64,000 nucleotides of DNA from Rosenbergiella epipactidis (GTDB lineage: Bacteria > Pseudomonadota > Gammaproteobacteria > Enterobacterales > Enterobacteriaceae). The number at the start of each line of letters is the position of its first letter. Positions within the stretch are counted from its first letter, which is position 1. The notes under the pieces are model-generated. The model searched no databases, was not told where the DNA came from, and saw only the letters and a list, made by a program, of their open reading frames with translations. Below are positions 54,573 to 63,604 of this stretch, one piece after another. The translations under genes were made by a program, and so were the position numbers. Location: contig NZ_JABBFQ010000001.1 in the NCBI RefSeq assembly GCF_018494055.1, forward strand, positions 248,001-312,000, written 5' to 3'.

Positions 54573-56795
54573 ATGCCTCTTACCTCCCCTACAGGTCGAC
54601 AGAAACGCCTTGCGCAGGCTATTTCGTTAAGCCTGTGGCCCTTAACCTATAGTGTTTTCGCGGCCACTTCACTCAACACCCTGGTGGTAACGGCTACGCC
54701 AGCAGCCAGCGATAATGCTAATGGCCAACACCTTATTCCAGCTTTTCTCGATGGCAACATTGCCAACGGTGGACGCTTGGGCGCGTTGGGGGAGCAGAAG
54801 GCGCTAGATGTACCGTTTAACGTAGTCGGGTATACCGCTAAACTTATTGAGCATCAGCAAGCGAGAAATCTTGCGGATGTGATGAAAAACGATGCCTCGG
54901 TGCAGAACGTCAGAGGCTACGGTAACTTTTCTCAAGGCTTTCGTATCCGTGGCTTTGATCTGTCAGCGGACGATATTGCACTAGGGGGCCTCTATGGAAT
55001 TTTACCGCGACAGATTTTGCCTCTCGAAGCCGTCGAGCGCGTAGAGGTGATTAAAGGCTCCAGCGCCTTCCTCAATGGCGTGCCTGCCGCAGGAAGTGGT
55101 GTAGGTGGAAACATTAATATTGAGCCAAAACGGGCGGATTCAGAACCGACTCAGCGTGTCAGCGTCGATTACACTGGCCGAGGCCAAGCCGGGGTCAGTG
55201 CCGATGTCGGACGCCGTTTCGGTGATAACGATCAATTTGGGGTAAGGGCTAACGTTGTCCATCGTGAAGGCGAAACCGAGATTCACAAAGAACGTGACCG
55301 TACCACGGGTGCTTTCTTAGGATTGGACTATCATGGCGACAAGCTAGAAAGCTCATTAGACATGGGCTATGTCAAATCTACCATCCACCATGGCCGAGTG
55401 GGTATTCGTCTTAACGCCTTGAATAACGTTATCACGCTACCCAGCGTGCCAAGCGTACCCGGTAACCGAACCCATTACAGCTCAGCGTGGAACTATGCTG
55501 ATTTAGAAAGCCGTTATGTGATGATGAAAAACGATTATCATCTTAACGATAAGTGGGTCGTGTATAGCGCCATTGGCAGCAGTCATAATAATGAATGGTC
55601 GGCAAGCGGTGCGCCATTGGTAAGCGATATGGCAGGACGTTCAACGGTAACCCGTTTAACCACACACTATAAGTCAGATACCACCAGTGGAATGATCGGC
55701 CTACGTGGCAAAGTCGATACCGGTCCGGTTAGCCATCAACTGAATATGAATTATTCTGGGATTTATAATCGCAGCGCCAGCGCCTATACGATGTCGAGCG
55801 CGCAGGATTTCGGCACGATTTATGACCCGCGTCCACAGTCCTCCCCGGCTACGGCCTTTTCTGATGGTAATATGGCTAACCCCCATATCCGCAGCAAAAA
55901 TATCAATAATGGCGTCGCATTATCCGATACCTTAGGGTTTTGGCAGGATCGCGTACTGGTTACCGCTGGCGCGCGTTACCAACATATCGATGTAAAAAAT
56001 TATAGCTATCAAGGCGTCCAAGATAAGAGTGCCGCATTGAAAGCACACCGCTGGTCGCCGGTCTATGGCGTGGTGTTTAAAGCCACTGACTGGTTATCAC
56101 TGTATGCTAACCATATTGAGGGGCTGCAGGCATCAGGTACAGCCCCTTCATCAACCGCTAACTCGGGTTACATTGTCGGACTCGGACGTACCCGCCAAAA
56201 CGAGGTCGGTGTTAAGGTTGAAAAGGGCCGTTATGGCGGAAATATTGCGTTATTTGATATGCGTCGTCAGGTCGGCTTAACCGGCAGTGATAACGTTTAT
56301 CGCCTCGCAGGTGAACAGCGCAACCAAGGTGTAGAGGTGAATGTCTTTGGTGAGCCGGTGTTAGGTTGGCGTGTCAATGCAGGTTCCACTTGGCTACGTC
56401 CTAAGATGTCCAACGCCAATGGCTATGAAAATAAGCGCTGGGTAAGTTATGATGGTAAGGATGCGGTGGGCGTCCCGCGCAACCAATGGACCTTGGGTAC
56501 CGAGTGGGATATTCCTCGGGTCGAGGGGTTGATGGTGCAGGCAAATTTACTCCATACCAGTCGCCAATATGTTAACAGCGCCAACACCTTGCGAATCCCA
56601 AGTTGGACGCGCCTTGATATGGGCGTGCAATATCAAATGCCAATTCAATCGTCTACGGTCAGCGCGATCACTTGGCGGGCTGGAGTGGAAAACGTTACTA
56701 ACGAAAAATATTGGGATACCGTCGGGACTAACAATGGTTATCTGACACAGGGTGATCCCCGTACTTACAAACTCTCTATGAGCCTTGATTTTTAA
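54573..56795 (+). CDS. TonB-dependent siderophore receptor
   Basis: 741-residue outer-membrane receptor. The signal peptide ends near YSVFA; the TonB box follows as LNTLVVTATP. The plug domain contains VRGYGNFSQGFRIRGFDL and AVERVEVIKGSSAFLNGVPA with AGSGVGGNINIEPKRA. The 22-strand barrel ends YKLSMSLDF with terminal phenylalanine. Together with fhuFCDB it probably takes up a ferric hydroxamate; the exact ligand is unknown. ATG codons at 54555 and 54573 are in frame; I chose 54573 because a CGGA element precedes it at proper spacing and none precedes the first. Unusual among such receptors is that an exporter and an esterase gene follow. Confidence 0.92.
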   Translation: MPLTSPTGRQKRLAQAISLSLWPLTYSVFAATSLNTLVVTATPAASDNANGQHLIPAFLDGNIANGGRLGALGEQKALDVPFNVVGYTAKLIEHQQARNLADVMKNDASVQNVRGYGNFSQGFRIRGFDLSADDIALGGLYGILPRQILPLEAVERVEVIKGSSAFLNGVPAAGSGVGGNINIEPKRADSEPTQRVSVDYTGRGQAGVSADVGRRFGDNDQFGVRANVVHREGETEIHKERDRTTGAFLGLDYHGDKLESSLDMGYVKSTIHHGRVGIRLNALNNVITLPSVPSVPGNRTHYSSAWNYADLESRYVMMKNDYHLNDKWVVYSAIGSSHNNEWSASGAPLVSDMAGRSTVTRLTTHYKSDTTSGMIGLRGKVDTGPVSHQLNMNYSGIYNRSASAYTMSSAQDFGTIYDPRPQSSPATAFSDGNMANPHIRSKNINNGVALSDTLGFWQDRVLVTAGARYQHIDVKNYSYQGVQDKSAALKAHRWSPVYGVVFKATDWLSLYANHIEGLQASGTAPSSTANSGYIVGLGRTRQNEVGVKVEKGRYGGNIALFDMRRQVGLTGSDNVYRLAGEQRNQGVEVNVFGEPVLGWRVNAGSTWLRPKMSNANGYENKRWVSYDGKDAVGVPRNQWTLGTEWDIPRVEGLMVQANLLHTSRQYVNSANTLRIPSWTRLDMGVQYQMPIQSSTVSAITWRAGVENVTNEKYWDTVGTNNGYLTQGDPRTYKLSMSLDF

Positions 56796-56843
56796 GGTAT
56801 CGCCACTCGGGAGGCGACTCCCGAGTGCTAACACAAGCTAATT

Positions 56844-58472
56844 ATGCAACTACTGAAAACCATTCTCCGCCAGCACACGCTGGCTTTCAGCGCCATCATC
56901 TTACTGAACTTATTGAGTGCCGGATTAGGCATCGCGATTATCTCATGGATTAATCATGGGCTATTGGCCGAACACTCTTTGGCCTTAGGGATCAGCAAAA
57001 TGCTGGGCCTGCTCATCTTATTACTGGTGACGACCCTTGGCGCGCAGTGGTGCCTCACCACCCTGGGTCACCAATTTATCTGGCGTAAACGTTCAGCGAT
57101 GGTCTGGCAGATGATGAACACTCCAATTGCCACGCTTGAAGCGAAGGGCGAGGGGGAATTACTTGCGCTACTGGGGCCTGATATTCGTAATATTACCTTA
57201 GCGTTTGTCAGGCTACCTGAATTGATCCAGGGTATCGTTCTGGCCCTCGTCGCGATCGGCTATCTGGGCTATCTGTCGATTCCGGTGTTACTGATTACGA
57301 TAGGCTGGTTAGTTGTCACCTTTACGCTGGGTTATAAGATGGTCAGTAAGGTATACCAGCACATTGCGAAAGTCAGGAATCATGAAAGCGACTTACAATC
57401 CTCATTTCAGGTCGTGATCCAAGGCAGAAAAGAGCTGGCATTAAATCCGGCACGGGCTAAACACTTCTATGAAGGCCACTATCAGACCGCGGCGTTGGGG
57501 TATAAGCAAAATATCATTCAGGCCGACAGTTACCATCTTTCCGCGATTAACTGGTCAAATATTATGATGCTTGGGTTAATTGGCGTGATATTTTTACTTG
57601 CCGAGACACAAGGATGGGTCTCCATGGCGGTGGCCACCTCATTCTCCTTAACGATTCTCTTTATGCGCACCCCGCTATTACAGGCTATTGGCGCCTACCC
57701 GACCTTATTGTCCGGTGAATTAGCCTTTAAGAAAATCAATGAACTGCTGCCAGAGAAGCCTCCAACGCAACCGGATGAAACCCATAAAGTAAAAGAGAAC
57801 TGGCAACAATTGCACTGGGACAGTATGACGTGGCAATACCCAGATAATGGATTTCAAGTGGGGCCGCTGTCGATGACCGTCAACCGCGGCGAGACTCTGT
57901 TTATTATTGGTGCCAACGGTTCGGGAAAATCGACATTAAGTTTATTACTGACTGGGCTTTATCCCATGGCACAGGGGCATGCCTATTGTGACGGTCAGTC
58001 AATTGACAGCAAAAGTTTACAGTCATTGTTTTCAGTGGTGTTTACCAAACCCTATCTATTCGACACTGTCTTTCTTGAGCCGAGTGAAAGCGACCATGCC
58101 TTAGCCGCAGAATGGTTGGCACGCCTGCAGCTTACCAATAAAATCACGTTCAATAATCATCAGCTCAGCACCTTGTCATTGTCGGCGGGGCAAAGCAAAC
58201 GCGTCGCGCTGCTGCTTGCCATGGCTGAGAAACGCGATATCCTATTTCTTGACGAATGGGCCGCAGAACAAGATCCGCAGTTCAGGCGCTATTTCTATCG
58301 CGAATTACTCCCTTGGTTGAAGCAACTTGGGAAAACATTACTGATTATTAGCCATGACGATGACTATTTCGATGTCGCCGATCGTGTCTATGCTATGCAA
58401 CAAGGTCACCTGCGTTTATTAAGCGCAGAAGAGAGTCGCCAGGCTGCTCGTGCAGTGGTCTCGCAGTCTTAA
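56844..58472 (+). CDS. yojI: YojI/PvdE-type ABC exporter (fused membrane and ATPase domains)
   Basis: 542 residues; E. coli YojI has 547. The N-terminal six-helix membrane domain contains VRLPELIQGIVLALVAIGYL and SYHLSAINWSNIMMLGLIG, both close to YojI. The C-terminal ATPase has Walker A FIIGANGSGKSTLSLLLTG, signature LSLSAGQSKRVALLLA, Walker B ILFLDEWAAEQDP and H-loop IISHDDDYF. YojI exports microcin J25; the wider cyclic-peptide exporter family includes the pyoverdine exporter PvdE. Here it follows the siderophore receptor by 48 bp, so recycling or export of a siderophore or its breakdown product is plausible. E. coli yojI lies elsewhere. Confidence 0.87.
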   Translation: MQLLKTILRQHTLAFSAIILLNLLSAGLGIAIISWINHGLLAEHSLALGISKMLGLLILLLVTTLGAQWCLTTLGHQFIWRKRSAMVWQMMNTPIATLEAKGEGELLALLGPDIRNITLAFVRLPELIQGIVLALVAIGYLGYLSIPVLLITIGWLVVTFTLGYKMVSKVYQHIAKVRNHESDLQSSFQVVIQGRKELALNPARAKHFYEGHYQTAALGYKQNIIQADSYHLSAINWSNIMMLGLIGVIFLLAETQGWVSMAVATSFSLTILFMRTPLLQAIGAYPTLLSGELAFKKINELLPEKPPTQPDETHKVKENWQQLHWDSMTWQYPDNGFQVGPLSMTVNRGETLFIIGANGSGKSTLSLLLTGLYPMAQGHAYCDGQSIDSKSLQSLFSVVFTKPYLFDTVFLEPSESDHALAAEWLARLQLTNKITFNNHQLSTLSLSAGQSKRVALLLAMAEKRDILFLDEWAAEQDPQFRRYFYRELLPWLKQLGKTLLIISHDDDYFDVADRVYAMQQGHLRLLSAEESRQAARAVVSQS

Positions 58473-58485
58473 TAAAGGATTTTTA

Positions 58486-59115
58486 ATGAAAAAATTAGTC
58501 ATTCTGTTACACGGTTATGGTAGTGACGGCAACGATTTAAAAGGGCTGGGCGAATTCTGGGCTGGCTCCTTACCCGGACTACGCTATGCCTCACCCAATG
58601 CGCCACAACTTTGCGAAGCGGGCATGGGCTATCAGTGGTTTAGCCTGGCGGATATCACTCCACAAAATCGTCAACAACGCTTGAGCGATGCGCGTCGCGC
58701 CGTTGATCAGATCCTCACTACCATCATGCAACAGCATGATATTGATGCCGCTCAGGATCAGATTGTATTGGTGGGCTTTTCACAAGGGACGATGATTGCG
58801 CTCGATATCTTATTACGCAGCCAGTATAACGTTATCGGCCTAGTTGGGTTTTCTGGGCGGTTAATTGAAGCGCCCACTCAAGCGCCCACCACCACGGCTG
58901 AGGTCTTATTAGTACATGGTGAAGCGGATGAGGTCGTGCCGGCCCAAGAGACACTTAATGCGCAAGCCACACTCAATCAACTCGGTATTTCCTGCCAAGT
59001 GATGATTGAACCCGAGCTGGTGCATACTATTTCTGCTGCGGGGGTAGAGGCCGCCACACAATTCTTAATCGAGCGTTTCGGTTGGGAAGATGAGGACGAA
59101 GAAGAAGATATGTAA
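58486..59115 (+). CDS. Phospholipase/carboxylesterase-family alpha/beta hydrolase
   Basis: 209-residue alpha/beta hydrolase of the phospholipase/carboxylesterase family (YpfH-like). The oxyanion loop VILLHGYGSDGNDL, the nucleophile elbow VLVGFSQGTMIALDI with catalytic serine, an aspartate in VHGEADEVV and a histidine in EPELVHTIS complete the triad. The C-terminus is very acidic (EDEDEEEDM). I chose the ATG at 58486 because AAAGGA precedes it; it is 13 bp after the yojI-like stop. Its place in a siderophore operon suggests possible hydrolysis of an ester siderophore, but it has no feature of the Fes or IroE esterases, so this is only a context guess. Confidence 0.85.
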   Translation: MKKLVILLHGYGSDGNDLKGLGEFWAGSLPGLRYASPNAPQLCEAGMGYQWFSLADITPQNRQQRLSDARRAVDQILTTIMQQHDIDAAQDQIVLVGFSQGTMIALDILLRSQYNVIGLVGFSGRLIEAPTQAPTTTAEVLLVHGEADEVVPAQETLNAQATLNQLGISCQVMIEPELVHTISAAGVEAATQFLIERFGWEDEDEEEDM

Positions 59116-59122
59116 TGAGAGT

Positions 59123-59155
59123 CGCCCCAAGTCGTGAAAGAAACGACTTGGGGCG
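59123..59155. terminator. 13-bp stem between the esterase gene and cynT
   Basis: CGCCCCAAGTCGT (59123-59135) pairs with ACGACTTGGGGCG (59143-59155) around a 7-base loop, filling the 45-bp gap between convergent stops. No T run is present on either strand. Likely a two-way transcript end. Confidence 0.75.
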
Positions 59156-59160
59156 TAGGA

Positions 59161-59796
59161 TTATTCGAAGCAGGTCTCAGGGTTGTCCGCGAGGCTCACA
59201 AAATGCTCACCATGTTTGTCCAACGCATGAATCTGCCCGGTTTCAATATCATACACCCAGCCATGAAGATTGATCTTTTTGTTACGCAGTGCAACGGCAA
59301 CAGAGGGGTGCGTTTTGATATTGTTTAGCTGAGCAATCACGTTTTCACGGACCATCACGTTCAGTTTATCTTCAGGCGATGAATACTCATGCTTCTCCAC
59401 GACCGCTTTTGCGGCATCAGCATACCGTAGCCAGTGCTCAACTGCTGGCATGGTATCTAAGCAAGCACAGCTGGCAATCGCCGACATGGCACCGCAGTTT
59501 GAGTGACCACAAATGATGATATCCGTGACGCCAAGTGCCATCACTGCATATTCGATAGTGGCTGAAACACCACCCGGTTCAGGACCGAAAGAGGGAACAA
59601 TATTACCAGCGTTACGAATAACGAATAACTGCCCAGGTTCCTGTTGGGTGACCAACTCAGGGACTAAGCGGCTATCAGAACAGGAGATGAAAAGCGCTTT
59701 CGGTTTCTGACTTGAAGCAAGACTACGAAAAAGTTCTTCTCTTTCAGGATAAATGTCTTTCTGGAAATTCAAGAAGCCATCAATAATTGTTTTCAT
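59161..59796 (-). CDS. cynT: Beta-class carbonic anhydrase, CynT type
   Basis: 211-residue zinc enzyme interconverting carbon dioxide and bicarbonate. The zinc and active-site motifs are [15 protein letters not shown] and [16 protein letters not shown], with [20 protein letters not shown] between them. The whole chain follows E. coli CynT (219 residues) more closely than Can. In E. coli CynT works with cyanase CynS and transporter CynX; neither is adjacent here, so it may serve general bicarbonate supply. It lies between a convergent esterase gene and glsB on the same strand. Confidence 0.92.
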   Translation of the reverse strand: MKTIIDGFLNFQKDIYPEREELFRSLASSQKPKALFISCSDSRLVPELVTQQEPGQLFVIRNAGNIVPSFGPEPGGVSATIEYAVMALGVTDIIICGHSNCGAMSAIASCACLDTMPAVEHWLRYADAAKAVVEKHEYSSPEDKLNVMVRENVIAQLNNIKTHPSVAVALRNKKINLHGWVYDIETGQIHALDKHGEHFVSLADNPETCFE

Positions 59797-59877
59797 ACTT
59801 ATTCCACATAGGTGCAGGTATTAAGGAAAAACGAAACCCATTATCAGGGTCCGCGTGCTTAACCACAAAAGTCTGTG

Positions 59878-60801
59878 TTAAAAAACAGAAAAAGCCAATC
59901 GGTCCGAAATATGCTCTAACACCGCCGTACCGGCTAATGAATTACCAAACTGGTCAAGGGCAGGTGACCATACAGCAATACTCATTTTTCCTGGCACGAT
60001 GGCAACAATCCCACCACCGACGCCTGATTTTGCAGGTAACCCTACTCGCCAGGCAAATTCCCCCGCGGCATTATACATCCCGCTTGTCATCATTAGGGCA
60101 TTGATATGACTCACTTGTCTATGGTTAAGTTCCTGTCTAAACAAAACCTTACATAACTCAGGTGAGATCAAATAGCGGAAGCAGCGGGCCAACTCTTCAC
60201 AATTCATTGAGAGCGCACAGTAGTGAAAATAATTTTCCAAGACCGTATTCACATCATTATGGAAGTTATCGAAAGACTTCATTAACCATGCAATAGCGGC
60301 GTTGCGGGCGGAATGAGCAAGCTCTGAACTGGCGACCTGACGATCGTAATGAATATCTTCGACGCCACTTAACCGCCGCACCAAGGTTAACATCTGCTGG
60401 CGTGGTGCCGATAAACGGCTTTGTAGCATATCGCAGACGACCAATGCCCCGGCATTGATAAAGGGATTTCGAGGAATACCCTGTTCCATTTCCAACTGGA
60501 CTAACGAGTTAAAAGGTTGACCCGAAGGATCTTTCCCCACTCGCTGCCAAAGATCATGTTCTGAATAACGGGTCATCGCCACGGTGAGTGAAAGCACTTT
60601 GGAGATCGATTGGATAGAAAAACGCTGTGAGGCATCACCCGCCGTTAATAACTGACCATCATGGGTGCAGACAGCGACCCCTAATTGGTTTGCCGGGACT
60701 TTGGCCAGCGCAGGGATATAAGAGGCAACCTGACCTTGCCCCAATAGTGGACGCACCTCGTCAAGGATGGATTCAAGAAAAGCATTATCTAAACGCGGCA
60801 C
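59878..60801 (-). CDS. glsB: Glutaminase (GlsB/YneH type)
   Basis: 307 residues (E. coli GlsB 308). It hydrolyses glutamine to glutamate and ammonia. It has the serine beta-lactamase-like fold: the catalytic serine-x-x-lysine in [17 protein letters not shown], then [39 protein letters not shown] and [21 protein letters not shown] chose the GTG at 60801 because it has GGGAG upstream and the product then aligns with the E. coli start; TTG at 60819 is also in frame. A strong terminator hairpin lies only about 20 bp upstream, so expression may be attenuated. Confidence 0.94.
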   Translation of the reverse strand: MPRLDNAFLESILDEVRPLLGQGQVASYIPALAKVPANQLGVAVCTHDGQLLTAGDASQRFSIQSISKVLSLTVAMTRYSEHDLWQRVGKDPSGQPFNSLVQLEMEQGIPRNPFINAGALVVCDMLQSRLSAPRQQMLTLVRRLSGVEDIHYDRQVASSELAHSARNAAIAWLMKSFDNFHNDVNTVLENYFHYCALSMNCEELARCFRYLISPELCKVLFRQELNHRQVSHINALMMTSGMYNAAGEFAWRVGLPAKSGVGGGIVAIVPGKMSIAVWSPALDQFGNSLAGTAVLEHISDRLAFSVF

Positions 60802-60821
60802 GACTCGCTCCCAACACAAAT

Positions 60822-60852
60822 AAAAAAGGTGAGCATGATGCGATGCTCACCT
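60822..60852 (-). terminator. Rho-independent terminator directly upstream of glsB
   Basis: A perfect 10-bp stem AGGTGAGCAT / ATGCTCACCT (60827-60852) with a 6-base loop is followed on the minus strand by TTTTTTA. It lies 18 bp past the sorbosone-dehydrogenase-like stop and ends about 20 bp before the glsB start codon. Confidence 0.9.
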
Positions 60853-60870
60853 AGTAATTGCAAGCTTAAA

Positions 60871-62175
60871 TCATGGTGCAGCGCTGACTCGCCAAACTTG
60901 ATTACCAACATCGTCGGCGATGATCAAAGCACCTTGATTATCAAGGGTTAACCCCACAGGCGCCCCAAAGATCGTTTTCTGATCATCAGAGACAAAACCG
61001 TCCACCACTGTCTTAGGTTGGCCCACCGGTTTACCTTGGGAGAATTGCACATAACTCACTCGGTAACCATTAAGTGGCTTACGGTTCCAACTACCATGTT
61101 CGCTAATAAACAGGCCATCTTGGCCAAACCCAGGCAAGTGACTGCCTTGTGCAAACTGTAAACCAAGCGGCGCAACATGAGAGCTTAGGGCATAATCTGG
61201 AGCCACCGCGCTGGCGACCTTATCGGGAGCAGGGGGCTGGACTCTGCGATCAACATGTTGGCCATAGTAGCTGTAAGGCCAGCCATAGAAAGCCCCTTCC
61301 TTCACCTGGGTGAGATAATCGGGGACTAAGTTTGCGCCAATCTCGTCACGCTCATTGACGATAGTCCACAATTGCTGAGTCGCCGGGTCAAAGGCAACGC
61401 CAGTCGGGTTACGTAAGCCACTGGCATAAATACGACTTGCCCCGCTTTGGCGATCAATCTCAAGGATCGCGGCGCGTCGGTATTCGGCTTCTAACCCATT
61501 TTCAGTGATATTACTGTTCGACCCGACCCCAACATAAAGGTGTCTACCGTCCGGTGAAGCGGTTAACGATTTGGTCCAATGATGATTTATCGTCGAAGGT
61601 AAGTCTGCAAGACGCTTACCTTGAGTGGCATCTATAGTGGTATCACCCGTCTGATAAGGGAAGACGAGGAGGGCATCTGCATCGGCAACGTAGAGTGATT
61701 GACCAATCAGCACCATACCAAAAGGTGAGTTCAGATTCTGGATAAAGGGATATTTTTGCCAGTGGCCTGCTGCATCTTTACGCAGTAATGTGATACGGTT
61801 TCCTCCTCTACCCCCTTTGCCCGAATCCTTTTTCACCCGTCCCGAAATAAGCTGTTTAGGCGTAGTAACCGCCTCGCTCCCTGGCGCATTGGACTCTGCC
61901 ACTAAAATATCATTATTCGGCAGTCGATAGACCATCCTTGGGTGGGCTAAACCTTGGGCAATACTCTCTATTTTTAACCCTGCCGCAGGGTGAGGGGTTT
62001 GCCCCTGCGCCCAGTCAACTTTTGACGGCACGCTAATCGGCGGCAGTAAGAACGCGCTCGGTTTATCGAGCTTCGGATGGGGGCCAATCTGTTCAGCGAT
62101 AGTGGTCGATTCGCTATTATCGCATCCTGCTAACAGAGCACAGAGAATAAGCATACTGCATTGACGATTTATCAT
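60871..62175 (-). CDS. Sorbosone/glucose-dehydrogenase-like PQQ-type beta-propeller lipoprotein
   Basis: 434 residues. The lipoprotein signal ends at LLAGC (cysteine near residue 18), so it is anchored in the envelope facing the periplasm. The rest is a beta-propeller of the glucose/sorbosone dehydrogenase family: LAHPRMVYRLPNNDILVAES, LNSPFGMVLIGQSLYVADAD, HWTKSLTASPDGRHLYVGVG, YASGLRNPTGVAFDP, FISEHGSWNRKPLNGYRV and ADDVGNQVWRVS. Members use PQQ to oxidise sorbosone or related aldoses, but many have no known substrate. No PQQ synthesis genes are in the window. Its start overlaps the upstream membrane-protein gene by 4 bp. Confidence 0.87.
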   Translation of the reverse strand: MINRQCSMLILCALLAGCDNSESTTIAEQIGPHPKLDKPSAFLLPPISVPSKVDWAQGQTPHPAAGLKIESIAQGLAHPRMVYRLPNNDILVAESNAPGSEAVTTPKQLISGRVKKDSGKGGRGGNRITLLRKDAAGHWQKYPFIQNLNSPFGMVLIGQSLYVADADALLVFPYQTGDTTIDATQGKRLADLPSTINHHWTKSLTASPDGRHLYVGVGSNSNITENGLEAEYRRAAILEIDRQSGASRIYASGLRNPTGVAFDPATQQLWTIVNERDEIGANLVPDYLTQVKEGAFYGWPYSYYGQHVDRRVQPPAPDKVASAVAPDYALSSHVAPLGLQFAQGSHLPGFGQDGLFISEHGSWNRKPLNGYRVSYVQFSQGKPVGQPKTVVDGFVSDDQKTIFGAPVGLTLDNQGALIIADDVGNQVWRVSAAP

Positions 62176-62615
62176 AGTGCCTCCTGCTGTTGACGAGGCC
62201 TGCTCAGCGCATCATTCAGTACCGCCAGGACTAACAATGCGACGGTCACTCCTGACAGTACAAGCCCAGCGGGCATCACACCCCACGCATCACGGCTGTG
62301 CACGAACGCATTAAATATCGCCACGATGATGGCTAAGGCATTTAGCCAAAAACTACGACGGGCTGCTAACAGTGGCGAGACGGAATGCGATACCCAGACT
62401 TGGTAGAGATTAATCAAACGTGGAAGGATGGCAAAAAGTAGGCCGAAGAAATTAAGCCAACTGGCTCCTTTGACCCAGAAGATCTCTTGCGTCATAAAAT
62501 AAATAATATCAAAGCAAAACCCCGCGACAAAGGCACCATACGCCGCGGGATTGAGAAGATTAACCAGAAAAATCGCTAACCGCGAGGGTGAGCGAAAATG
62601 TGTCACAGAAGGCAT
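62172..62615 (-). CDS. DUF2231-like membrane protein paired with the sorbosone dehydrogenase
   Basis: 147 residues with four hydrophobic segments (about residues 24-44, 54-72, 88-105 and 113-135). The start region LLNPAAYGAFVAGFCFDIIY and the WVKGASWLNFFGLLFAILP block resemble DUF2231 family proteins. Genes of this type are often coupled to sorbosone-dehydrogenase-like lipoproteins, and the 4-bp ATGA overlap here shows coupling. It may receive electrons or anchor the enzyme, but that is inference. The gap upstream to the LysR gene is 103 bp. Confidence 0.78.
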   Translation of the reverse strand: MPSVTHFRSPSRLAIFLVNLLNPAAYGAFVAGFCFDIIYFMTQEIFWVKGASWLNFFGLLFAILPRLINLYQVWVSHSVSPLLAARRSFWLNALAIIVAIFNAFVHSRDAWGVMPAGLVLSGVTVALLVLAVLNDALSRPRQQQEAL

Positions 62616-62718
62616 AGCAGGCTCCTAAACGTCATAGACAGTCTATTGAGCATGGCTAACATTTTACAAATTAACAACCTTTTTAACAAAGTTATAATTT
62701 TAGCGCTTTTGTTCAGGC

Positions 62719-63588
62719 CTACTTCGCCGGTATCACCTCATCCACCATTGACAAAAAGGCTTTCTCAACCGGAGAGGCGGAATAACGGTGCCAGACTAAA
62801 TAGATATCGCAAGAGGAGAGCGTATCCAGTGGATAGCAATAAAGGCCTTTCACTTCATCATTATTTTCGATAAAACTGCGTGGCATCACGGTAAAGCCAA
62901 GTTTTTGGCGAATAGCCCCTAAAATCAGTGGGTAAGACTCTATATCACATTGTTGGCGCGCTTCCAGTTGTTGTGCAGCCAGCCAATCCTCGATAAGAAC
63001 ATGATAAAAGCAGTGCTCACCGAAGGTATAGAGCGTCAATTGCGAAACCTGCTCGATAAAAGTCTCTAAGCTTGCACAATGGGTGACTAAACATAAGCTT
63101 TCAGGGCCGAACAGTCGGCTTTCAAGTACCGGGTGTTCAACCGGACCATCGACAACCACCATATCCACTTCACCTGCCAATAAACGGTCCATTAAGGGCA
63201 GGGAAGAGTGACTTGAAAGTGACACTGTCACATCTGGATATTGCTGCATAAAGCCTATCATTATCTGCTGTAAACGGCTGTTCAGGGCAACATCTAACGC
63301 ACCGAGGCGTAAATGACCCTTTAGAGATTCGGGTTTAAAAAAGTGAAGGCACTCCTCGCTCTGCTTCAGTAACTGCTGCGCTTGAGGGTAAAATGCACGA
63401 CCTTCCGGGGTGAGCGTTAACCGCTGTTTATCCCGATTGACTAACGCAACGCCCAGACTTTCTTCTAATTCACGGATACGCGTTGAGATATTAGACGGGA
63501 CACAGTGCATTTTTTTCGCAGCTTGTACCACACTCCCTGTTTCGACCAGTGCGCAGAAAATGCGTAATTGGGGCAGTTTCAACAACAT
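62719..63588 (-). CDS. LysR-family transcriptional regulator
   Basis: 289 residues. The N-terminal winged helix-turn-helix reads LPQLRIFCALVETGSVVQAA, then KKMHCVPSNISTRIRELEES. The effector-binding domain begins about residue 90 (LKGHLRLGALDVALNSRLQQ). I chose the ATG at 63588 because AGGAGAG precedes it; the frame is open to 63705. The helix-turn-helix sequence CVPSNISTRIRELE is similar to LysR proteins such as PtrR/YneJ. The neighbouring AEC-transporter gene is upstream on the same strand, so it may be a target, or part of one operon. Effector unknown. Confidence 0.88.
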   Translation of the reverse strand: MLLKLPQLRIFCALVETGSVVQAAKKMHCVPSNISTRIRELEESLGVALVNRDKQRLTLTPEGRAFYPQAQQLLKQSEECLHFFKPESLKGHLRLGALDVALNSRLQQIMIGFMQQYPDVTVSLSSHSSLPLMDRLLAGEVDMVVVDGPVEHPVLESRLFGPESLCLVTHCASLETFIEQVSQLTLYTFGEHCFYHVLIEDWLAAQQLEARQQCDIESYPLILGAIRQKLGFTVMPRSFIENNDEVKGLYCYPLDTLSSCDIYLVWHRYSASPVEKAFLSMVDEVIPAK

Positions 63589-63604
63589 ATCGACTCTCCT
63601 ACTT

